Below are positions 1 through 4,689 of a DNA stretch of 6,687 nucleotides, one piece after another (positions within the stretch are counted from its first letter, which is position 1; every line of letters begins with the position of its first letter). The position numbers and the translations under genes were made by a program. The DNA comes from JBBDUG01 sp040904025 (GTDB lineage: Bacteria > Patescibacteriota > Minisyncoccia > Phycocordibacterales > SW-6-46-9), in contig JBBDUG010000023.1 in assembly GCA_040904025.1 (NCBI GenBank), forward strand, positions 1-6,687, given 5' to 3'. The notes beneath the pieces are model-generated. The model saw only the letters and a list, made by a program, of their open reading frames with translations. It was not told where the DNA came from and did no database searches.

Positions 1-497
1 AACTGGACGATAACGCGGCCTTCGACGCCTGCCTTTCGAGCAATTTCCGGATATTTGATCTTGCTCTGGATGGAGGTAAGTCCACCCTGGAGTTCAGGCA
101 TCTGCTCAACGATTACGAAGATCTCCGGTTCTGTTTCCTCTTCCTCCTCCTCTTCTTCTGGGGGAGGCGGCGGAGGCGCACTTTCTACTGGTGCGTCGAG
201 ATCGAGTGAGGCATCGAGGTTAAGTGCCTCATCCTCGAGCACTTCGTCGTTGGGTACCTCGATTGGTACCGGCGGCTTAGGCGGCGGCGGAGGTACTTCG
301 ACTTGATCGGTCTGGAGGATTTCCTCCATCTCGATCTGCTCCTGCTCTGGCATGACGATCTCGAAATCGTCATCCGAGGTCATGTCGATGCGGAAGGTAA
401 AAATCAAGACAGCCAGTGCCAGAGTGAGGCCAATCTCGATGTAGAGTGGATACTGCTTCCGTAACTTCTCTTGTGCCGTGTTCTTTCTTCGTGACAT
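1..497 (-). CDS. tonB: TonB-family energy transducer, 3' end outside the window
   Basis: TonB couples the inner-membrane proton motive force to outer-membrane receptors. The 165 visible codons show a basic N-terminus (MSRRKNTAQEKLRK), one membrane helix at about residues 17-36, an acidic stretch, a proline tract at 69-78 (PPPPPKPPVP), a second proline run near 106-112 followed by a run of glutamates, and the opening of the TonB C-terminal domain from M133 (MPELQGGLTSIQ, then YPEIARKAGVEGRV). This MPE..GG..S.Q....YPE.A..AG.EG.V pattern is the family signature. The start is supported by AGGTGA at 504-509, six bases before the ATG. The style recalls Rhodothermota/Balneolota TonB proteins (recollection, not a search). 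By hand count about two thirds of the first 100 codons end in G or C, against about one third in glmM. The gene is out of place beside Patescibacteria-like genes; transfer or a chimeric contig could explain it. Confidence 0.85.
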   Translation of the reverse strand, partial: MSRRKNTAQEKLRKQYPLYIEIGLTLALAVLIFTFRIDMTSDDDFEIVMPEQEQIEMEEILQTDQVEVPPPPPKPPVPIEVPNDEVLEDEALNLDASLDLDAPVESAPPPPPPEEEEEEEETEPEIFVIVEQMPELQGGLTSIQSKIKYPEIARKAGVEGRVIVQ

Positions 498-558
498 TGT
501 CTCTCACCTGTCTGTTGAAGGGATTGACGTGTATGTGGTACCGCGACTATCTATCCGT

Positions 559-587
559 ATTGTATACAGATAGAGGGTGGTTTTCAA
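559..587 (-). promoter_or_regulatory. Sigma-70-type promoter of the tonB gene
   Basis: On the minus strand TTGAAA (582-587) is followed after exactly 17 bases by TACAAT (559-564), close to the sigma-70 consensus. Predicted transcription starts near 552, about 54 bases before the tonB ATG. It is not the TAnnTTTG type of promoter known from Bacteroidota. Confidence 0.55.
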
Positions 588-719
588 TATTTGTGACCCA
601 CAACGGGGTGGACTTCGAACTTTTGATAATCTAATAGTCCAACTCGTCCAGTTTATTCGCTCTCAGAGATATGATATTCTGAATTTAGAAACCCTGTTCA
701 CTTAAAGGAAAACATAGCC

Positions 720-926
720 ATGTTGAGATTTTTACGAAACGTACTGAACACTATCACTAAACCTCCGAAATCTACACTTGCCAACCTTTCAGATCGTTTG
801 GGTGCCTTCGTTGAGAATCAGCAAACACGCGATCAATTAATACAAGCATCTATTAAAGGAAGAGGAGAAGTTACTGGGTCGGATGGAAAAAAGTATTTGG
901 TACGCGGATCGCGACACGGCAATTAG
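720..926 (+). CDS. Small hypothetical protein (68 aa)
   Basis: I do not recognise this 68-residue protein. It has a basic, partly amphipathic N-terminus (MLRFLRNVLNTITKPPKST), a central polar helix-like part (about 21-47), and a C-terminal part with GRGEVTGSDGKKYLVRG (about 47-63) that could form a short beta hairpin. There is no clear membrane helix or catalytic motif. Support for a real gene is an AAAGGA 9-10 bases before the ATG, third-position base use like the neighbouring Patescibacteria-type genes rather than like tonB, and an intrinsic terminator 90 bases downstream in the same direction. Weak -10-like sequences lie at 670-680 without a good -35. The gene stands alone: tonB diverges from it and tRNA-Glu is convergent. 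A chance open frame of this length cannot be excluded. Confidence 0.5.
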   Translation: MLRFLRNVLNTITKPPKSTLANLSDRLGAFVENQQTRDQLIQASIKGRGEVTGSDGKKYLVRGSRHGN

Positions 927-1013
927 GACGGAGAGGTTGGGTAACTATTTTGTTTTATAACATTTTGGACCTTAGTTCTGTTATATCGTCATGTCAAGAG
1001 AGAATCAATAAAT

Positions 1014-1051
1014 AGACTCTGCACAACAGCTGTTGTGATAGGGTCTTTTTT
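1014..1051 (+). terminator. Intrinsic terminator after the 68-aa gene
   Basis: AGACTCT (1014-1020) pairs with AGGGTCT (1040-1046), one T.G pair included. Inside lies the perfect palindrome CACAACAGCTGTTGTG (1022-1037), and a run of six T follows (1046-1051). On the other strand the hairpin is also present but is not followed by a T run, so it mainly serves plus-strand transcription. Confidence 0.85.
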
Positions 1052-1082
1052 ATACACCAAAATTTGAGTAACGATTAATTTG

Positions 1083-1157
1083 TGACCCCGACGGGATTTG
1101 AACCCGTGTTGCTGGAATGAAAATCCAGTGTCCTGGACCAGGCTAGACGACGGGGCC
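1083..1157 (-). tRNA. tRNA-Glu (anticodon UUC)
   Basis: Full cloverleaf of 75 bases: acceptor GGCCCCG pairs with CGGGGTC (one G.T), the anticodon stem CTGGA/TCCAG encloses TTTTCAT with anticodon TTC at 1119-1121, and the T arm is ACGGG/CCCGT with loop TTCAAAT. The discriminator base is A and no CCA is encoded, so CCA must be added enzymatically. It is transcribed divergently from tRNA-Ser. Confidence 0.97.
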
Positions 1158-1168
1158 TGAACAGCAGA

Positions 1169-1196
1169 AATATATCATATTTTGAGAGAAGGGCAA
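1169..1196 (-). promoter_or_regulatory. Possible tRNA-Glu promoter
   Basis: On the minus strand TTGCCC (1191-1196) and TATATT (1169-1174) are separated by 16 bases, placing the start about five bases before tRNA-Glu. The elements interleave with those of the tRNA-Ser promoter on the other strand. The -35 is imperfect. Confidence 0.35.
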
Positions 1197-1210
1197 AAGG
1201 GTGTTAGTAT
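1182..1210 (+). promoter_or_regulatory. tRNA-Ser promoter
   Basis: TTGAGA (1182-1187) and TAGTAT (1205-1210) are spaced by 17 bases. The predicted start near 1217 lies nine bases before the tRNA-Ser 5' end, a normal leader for a tRNA gene. Confidence 0.5.
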
Positions 1211-1225
1211 TTTTTCAGTGTTCGA

Positions 1226-1312
1226 GGAAGGGTGCCGGAGCGGTCAAACGGCGCGGTCTCGAAAACCGTTGGGGGCGTTTGTCCCACGTGGGTTCGAATC
1301 CCACCCCTTCCG
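1226..1312 (+). tRNA. tRNA-Ser (anticodon CGA)
   Basis: Class II tRNA of 87 bases with a long variable arm. Acceptor GGAAGGG pairs with CCCTTCC, the anticodon stem GCGGT/ACCGT encloses CTCGAAA with anticodon CGA at 1260-1262, and the T arm is GTGGG/CCCAC with loop TTCGAAT. The discriminator is G, as is usual for serine tRNAs, and no CCA is encoded. Confidence 0.97.
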
Positions 1313-1350
1313 CTAAATATCACTCCTATGAAAAGGTTCCGCGTATAAGG

Positions 1351-1370
1351 TATAATTTAACCACGGAGGG
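1351..1370 (+). promoter_or_regulatory. -10 box and Shine-Dalgarno-like site upstream of the pilin gene
   Basis: A perfect TATAAT (1351-1356) has only a TATGAA-like -35 (1327-1332, 18-base spacing). The likely start is near 1363. The following GGAGGG (1365-1370) is a strong Shine-Dalgarno sequence, but it serves an ATG at 1379 that runs into a stop after two codons, not the pilin start at 1410. Confidence 0.4.
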
Positions 1371-1409
1371 TTCTTGTGATGTCTTAGGGTAATGTGAGGC
1401 CTTCAATCA

Positions 1410-1985
1410 ATGAATAAAATGACTCCACACCACAGACAGAGAAAAGATCGGTTGTTTTGTAACAACGGCTTTACACTCATGGAGCTTCTGTTTGTGATTG
1501 CAATCATCGGTATTCTTGCTTCGGTGGTAGTTTTGAGTGTACTGCAGGGGCGAGAAGCGGCTTATCTTTCAAAAGCAAAGCAGGAACTTGCAAATATCAA
1601 TGTTGCGCTACAGTTGTATAGCTCTGACAACAACGGCAACTACCCGCCAGATGTCTTTCGAGATATTCCGCCAGGACTGGAAGAGTATCTGGCGCCTGAA
1701 GCCTGGCCGAATGCCGCCTGGCCCGGCAGTGTTTTTGACTGGGAGAATTGGGATGATCCCGATACTGGCGAAAAGATTTATCAGATAAGTATTCGATTTT
1801 GCGAGATTGGTGACTCAAGCAACTGTAGATTTCCGAATAGAGACTGGGCTGATGATTTTGATCACGAAAGTGCTGTATTTTACTGCGTATCCGGAGCATG
1901 TCGTTCTTACATTCATCAGCCGCCAGATCATCCGGGATATTGCACAAATTGTACAGAGCATCAGTACCCATACGGTATTTATTAA
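1410..1985 (+). CDS. Type IV pilin-like / pseudopilin protein (191 aa)
   Basis: Class III signal peptide: a basic leader of 20 residues ending CNNG, then FTLMELLFVIAIIGILASVV, so prepilin peptidase should cut after G20 and leave F1 and E5 (E25 of the precursor) of the mature pilin. The helix runs to about residue 70 (...KQELANINVALQLY), followed by the SSDNNGNYPPD element typical of pseudopilins that act in pili, secretion or DNA uptake. The globular part is rich in W, D and P (Trp-Pro region 95-115) and holds six cysteines (131, 139, 159, 164, 178, 181), suggesting disulfides outside the cell. The Shine-Dalgarno at 1410 is weak (GAGG at 1396-1399, ten bases away); a second ATG lies at 1419. 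No assembly ATPase or prepilin peptidase is present nearby, so it is an orphan pilin gene here. Confidence 0.85.
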   Translation: MNKMTPHHRQRKDRLFCNNGFTLMELLFVIAIIGILASVVVLSVLQGREAAYLSKAKQELANINVALQLYSSDNNGNYPPDVFRDIPPGLEEYLAPEAWPNAAWPGSVFDWENWDDPDTGEKIYQISIRFCEIGDSSNCRFPNRDWADDFDHESAVFYCVSGACRSYIHQPPDHPGYCTNCTEHQYPYGIY

Positions 1986-2082
1986 AAACAGCTTGCTGTG
2001 ATAGGTACTTTGATATGAAAAAGATATCCCGCTGTCTTAGCTTTTGATATATTCCAGGGCTTTCTTTTTTATATCCTTTCGA

Positions 2083-2088
2083 TATAAT
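2083..2088 (+). promoter_or_regulatory. -10 box of the tRNA-Val gene
   Basis: A perfect TATAAT ends 12 bases before tRNA-Val. The -35 area contains only pyrimidine-rich TTTCTT (2061-2066, 16-base spacing), so the match is partial. Confidence 0.5.
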
Positions 2089-2100
2089 CTTCAACGTACT

Positions 2101-2173
2101 GCGCGCATAGCTCAGTTGGTAGAGCGTCCGCTTGACTCGCGGAAGGCCCAAGGTTCAAGTCCTTGTGCGCGCA
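2101..2173 (+). tRNA. tRNA-Val (anticodon GAC) with atypical anticodon loop
   Basis: Cloverleaf of 73 bases: acceptor GCGCGCA/TGCGCGC, D stem GCTC/GAGC, anticodon stem TCCGC/GCGGA, variable loop AGGCC, T arm CAAGG/CCTTG with loop TTCAAGT, discriminator A, and no encoded CCA. The anticodon loop reads TTGACTC, giving anticodon GAC (2134-2136). Position 37 is T and 38 is C, whereas position 37 is almost always a purine in tRNAs. Confidence 0.93.
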
Positions 2174-2174
2174 C

Positions 2175-2210
2175 AAAAAACCAACGACCCAGCAAATGCC
2201 GGGTCGTGGT
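2175..2210 (-). terminator. Intrinsic terminator pointing leftward, with no known gene feeding it
   Basis: On the minus strand ACCACGACCC (2201-2210) pairs with GGGTCGT-T-GGT (2180-2190, one bulged T). The stem is extended inward by GGC/GCT around an ATTT loop and followed at once by TTTTTT (2175-2180). Read on the plus strand the same hairpin has an A-C mismatch and no T run, so it is built for minus-strand transcription. The run ends two bases from the tRNA-Val 3' end. Confidence 0.65.
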
Positions 2211-2365
2211 GTGTAGAAAGTATTGCAAGGGAGCTTGAGCCCGAATAACCAGAGTGGGTGTCCGCAGCAACTGTCCCCCGAACGAATCAGCAGAACAGTA
2301 CGATGTAAGACCCCTTGTGAAATTAAAGAATGTGGACTTCCTCACCTCTTAACTCCTTCTACGTA
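2211..2365 (-). ncRNA. Candidate unannotated structured RNA
   Basis: This stretch, read on the minus strand, contains no ATG and ends in the terminator at 2175-2210. Nested complementary segments could fold it: GGTG (2343-2346) with CACC (2208-2211), GGAAGT (2336-2341) with ACTTTC (2216-2221), CAAGGG (2312-2317) with CCCTTG (2226-2231), and ACTGT (2295-2299) with ACAGT (2270-2274). A TATAAT on the minus strand (2372-2377) would start transcription near 2365, though without a recognisable -35. It matches no RNA family I know. Helices of 4-6 bp arise easily by chance, and the outermost one competes with the terminator stem, so the case rests mainly on the strand-specific terminator. Confidence 0.27.
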
Positions 2366-2381
2366 TTCTATATTATAGAAT
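2365..2381. repeat. AT-rich palindrome (8-bp arms, 1-base centre)
   Basis: ATTCTATA (2365-2372) and TATAGAAT (2374-2381) form a perfect inverted repeat around one T. It could be a protein-binding site or simply overlapping -10-like sequence (TATAAT on the minus strand). Its function is unknown. Confidence 0.6.
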
Positions 2382-2609
2382 TAAAACCTCCTTACTTACA
2401 GCTTGGATGTGTATAAAATGGGGGAGAATGTGTGAATTAGAGGTGTATAATCTTATAAAATAATGCCTGATTCTATATAAATAGGAGTATACTATCCTCC
2501 TCTTATGCACACTCTTGACTTTCTATATACTCGTTTTCTTTTGTATAAAAACAGAGAAAAGAGGGGGATTTTTGATTCAGTACACCTTTCTTTCTGATAG
2601 TATACGATC
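2382..2609 (+). other. AT-rich leader region of glmU-glmM
   Basis: No protein gene longer than about 30 codons is supported here. The region contains several -10-like boxes on the plus strand (TATAAT 2446-2451, TATACT 2526-2531) without convincing -35 partners, the palindrome AGTATACT (2486-2493), and a weak imperfect hairpin (CTC-G-TTTTCT 2530-2539 with AGAAAAGAG 2555-2563). A purine-rich GAGGGGG (2561-2567) precedes a TTG (2572) that opens a 13-codon frame whose TGA overlaps the glmU ATG. A 30-codon ATG frame (2505-2597) has no ribosome binding site at normal spacing. Confidence 0.4.
2598..2603 (+). promoter_or_regulatory. -10-like box placed for a leaderless glmU transcript
   Basis: TAGTAT ends six bases before the glmU ATG, so transcription would begin at the A of the start codon. 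There is no Shine-Dalgarno sequence directly before this ATG. The nearest -35-like TTGATT (2572-2577) is 20 bases upstream, which is long, so the call is tentative. Confidence 0.3.
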
Positions 2610-3362
2610 ATGATTGATATTATTATCCTTGCCGCAGGCAAGGGAACTCGAATGAAAAGTGATATTCCAAAGGTGCTCTCAGATTTAAATGGGCGCCCCA
2701 TGATCTCATACCTTCTCGATACGATCTCTCAGCTCTCTCTTCCCAGAGAGCCCATTATCGTTGTTGGGTATAAGAAAGAGATGGTGAAAGATGCTCTTGG
2801 GAGTTCATATCGCTATGTACACCAAAAAGAGCAGTTGGGGACAGGACATGCAGTTATGTCTGCCCTACCCGCTCTTTCAGAAGAAACTTCTCATGTAATC
2901 GTGCTCTATGGAGATATGCCATTTGTCTCCTCCTCAACTCTCTCTACACTTATAGATACCCACAAAAGCTCCGAAGCTCCTCTTACCATGGCCACAACTG
3001 ACCCCGGTGATTTTAACGGCTGGAAAGCGGGCTTTAACAACTACGGTCGTATCATTCGGGGCGAGGAGGGTGAGATAACAGGGATCTGTGAGTATAGGGA
3101 TGCTTCGGAAGATATCCGTAGTAATACTGAAGTTAATCCTTCATATTTCTGTATAGATCGGGAATGGCTCAGTGATGCTTTGCATAATTTAAAGAACACA
3201 AATGCATCGGGAGAGTATTATCTCACTGATCTTGCTCATATGGCTTCACAGGAAAGAGGTATGATTCCTTCGATCACTATCGATCCTATAGAAGCACTCG
3301 GTGCAAACACTAAAGAGCAATTTAAGATATTAAAGACAATCCAAGATGAACATACCTTCTAA
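2610..3362 (+). CDS. glmU: UDP-N-acetylglucosamine pyrophosphorylase-type nucleotidyltransferase (GlmU N-terminal domain only)
   Basis: It transfers UMP from UTP to a sugar 1-phosphate, most likely GlcNAc-1-P, giving the UDP-GlcNAc used for peptidoglycan. Family motifs in order: LAAGKGTRM..D.PKVL (7-23, nucleotide-binding loop with K21), QKEQLGTGHAV (72-82, uracil site), YGDMP (100-104, D102 for the metal), NYGRIIR (144-150), EVNPSYF (174-180, N176 but PS where TG is usual), GEYYLTD (201-207) and GAN (231-233, N233 for the metal). It is 250 residues long, about the size of the uridyltransferase domain alone; the left-handed beta-helix acetyltransferase half of the usual roughly 450-residue GlmU is missing. 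The start is fixed by an upstream in-frame TAG at 2598. It overlaps glmM by 17 bases, so the two are co-transcribed. Another UDP-sugar product is possible. Confidence 0.87.
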   Translation: MIDIIILAAGKGTRMKSDIPKVLSDLNGRPMISYLLDTISQLSLPREPIIVVGYKKEMVKDALGSSYRYVHQKEQLGTGHAVMSALPALSEETSHVIVLYGDMPFVSSSTLSTLIDTHKSSEAPLTMATTDPGDFNGWKAGFNNYGRIIRGEEGEITGICEYRDASEDIRSNTEVNPSYFCIDREWLSDALHNLKNTNASGEYYLTDLAHMASQERGMIPSITIDPIEALGANTKEQFKILKTIQDEHTF

Positions 3363-4689
3363 TTTAAAAGTTGCATTATCCGGTATACGGGGACATGCTC
3401 CGGAGGTTCTCACCCCCGAGCTTGTATATGCATTTGCATCTGCTCTTGCACACCGTATGCCCCCTGGACCGATAGTGGTTGGGCGCGATTCACGACCGAG
3501 TGGTATAGAGTTAAAGTCTGCTGTAATCTCTGCACTCTCTAATGCAGGGAGAGAAGTATTAGATATTGATCTTGCACCTCTCCCCACTACTCAAATTGCT
3601 ATTTTAGAGAGTGCAGCAGCAGGGGGTATTAATATTACAGCGAGTCATAATCCTATTGAGTTCAATGGATTGAAACTTCTCGGAGGCGATAGTCTCTTTA
3701 TAGATCAATCCACTCTAAATACGATTCTCTCTTTTGTGCGAGAATATGCGGGGGGATATGCTACATCAGAAGAGGAGAGTACTGATATACAAGAACGCGC
3801 ATACAACTGGCATATTGATCGACTAAAAGAATATGTAATTGAAGGAGATTCACTAGTTGTTGCAGTTGATGCGGTGAATGGAGCGGGTTCATATATTGTC
3901 CCCGATCTCCTCCGGCAGATGGGGTGTGATGTGATAGAGATTGCCACAGAAGCACAAAAACCCTTTCCACACACACCTGAGCCGACTCCGACAAATCTCG
4001 AATGGACACGAGAACGGTTAAAAGAGCATTCATATGACCTGTGTGTAGTTGTTGACCCTGATGCTGATAGGCTTACCCTTATCGACCAGAACAACTCACT
4101 TCTCTCTGAAGAGGTAACCCTTCCGTTGGTTCTCTCTGAACTTGTCTCTCAGGGGAGAACGGGGTCAGTTGTGACGAACCTCTCTACAAGCATGATGATC
4201 AATGATGTAGCTCGACAGCATGATATAGAGGTATTCCGCTCTCCAATCGGAGAACGGAATGTTATAGAAAAAATGCAGGAAGTTGATGCGTTCTTTGGAG
4301 GAGAGGGGAATGGTGGAGTTATCGATCCCCAAATCCACTATGGACGCGATAGTCTTGTGGGGATTCTGTATGTGATAAATTACCTTCGTAGAACACAGAA
4401 GCCGCTTAGTGAGATCGCGCGCTCTTTTGATACATACACAATGAGAAAAGAAAAAATAGGGATAGATCTCGGGGTAACTCTTGGTGCATACACAAAACCA
4501 CTCAAAGAAGTGTTTAGTGATGCATCACTTGATACACAAGATGGTCTCCACTTCTCGTGGTCAGATAAGTGGATTCATATCAGACTATCAAATACAGAAC
4601 CTGTACTCCGGATAATAGGGGAGGCAGGTTCCCAAAAAGTATTGAATGAATTATTTAATACAGCAACACCTATTTTAAAAGAGGTGTAA
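3346..4689 (+). CDS. glmM: Phosphoglucosamine mutase / phosphohexomutase
   Basis: An alpha-D-phosphohexomutase (447 aa, normal family length) that would convert glucosamine-6-P to glucosamine-1-P, the step before GlmU. Four domain marks are visible: GIRG near the N-terminus (13-16), the phosphoserine loop TASHNP (98-103, catalytic S100), the metal loop DPDADR (237-242), the sugar-recognition loop GGEGNGG (318-324) followed by HYGRD (331-335), and the phosphate-binding loop RLSNTEP (413-419). GGEGNGG resembles the type seen in Bacteroidota and archaeal enzymes rather than the GGEQSGH of E. coli GlmM, so phosphomannomutase or phosphoglucomutase activity is possible; pairing with glmU favours the glucosamine role. 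The ATG lies inside the end of glmU without a clear ribosome binding site, implying translational coupling. Its stop codon directly abuts that of the convergent trxB-like gene. Confidence 0.88.
   Translation: MNIPSNLKVALSGIRGHAPEVLTPELVYAFASALAHRMPPGPIVVGRDSRPSGIELKSAVISALSNAGREVLDIDLAPLPTTQIAILESAAAGGINITASHNPIEFNGLKLLGGDSLFIDQSTLNTILSFVREYAGGYATSEEESTDIQERAYNWHIDRLKEYVIEGDSLVVAVDAVNGAGSYIVPDLLRQMGCDVIEIATEAQKPFPHTPEPTPTNLEWTRERLKEHSYDLCVVVDPDADRLTLIDQNNSLLSEEVTLPLVLSELVSQGRTGSVVTNLSTSMMINDVARQHDIEVFRSPIGERNVIEKMQEVDAFFGGEGNGGVIDPQIHYGRDSLVGILYVINYLRRTQKPLSEIARSFDTYTMRKEKIGIDLGVTLGAYTKPLKEVFSDASLDTQDGLHFSWSDKWIHIRLSNTEPVLRIIGEAGSQKVLNELFNTATPILKEV

Noticed and set aside
55..306. Plus-strand Ser/Gly-rich frame of 83 codons
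   Set aside because: The low-complexity Ser and Gly runs are the antisense of the Glu and Pro tracts of TonB.
2015..2075. T run (2065-2070) after the pilin gene as a terminator
   Set aside because: No stable hairpin directly precedes it; the available pairings are only 3-5 bp with long loops.
1597..2151. Minus-strand frame of 184 codons
   Set aside because: It is antisense to the pilin gene and to part of tRNA-Val, with no protein motif; the pilin in the other strand has a clear class III signal.
2334..2343. Minus-strand GAGGAAGTCC, resembling the RNase P RNA motif GAGGAAAGTCC
   Set aside because: One A is missing, the matching 3' P4 strand is absent, and the space before the terminator is far too short for an RNase P RNA.
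2112..2345. Minus-strand GTG frame of 77 codons with AAGGAG upstream
   Set aside because: It runs straight through the terminator hairpin and most of the antisense of tRNA-Val, giving the RAQGLEPW-type peptide that is a usual false reading of a tRNA T arm. The region is better explained as RNA or spacer.
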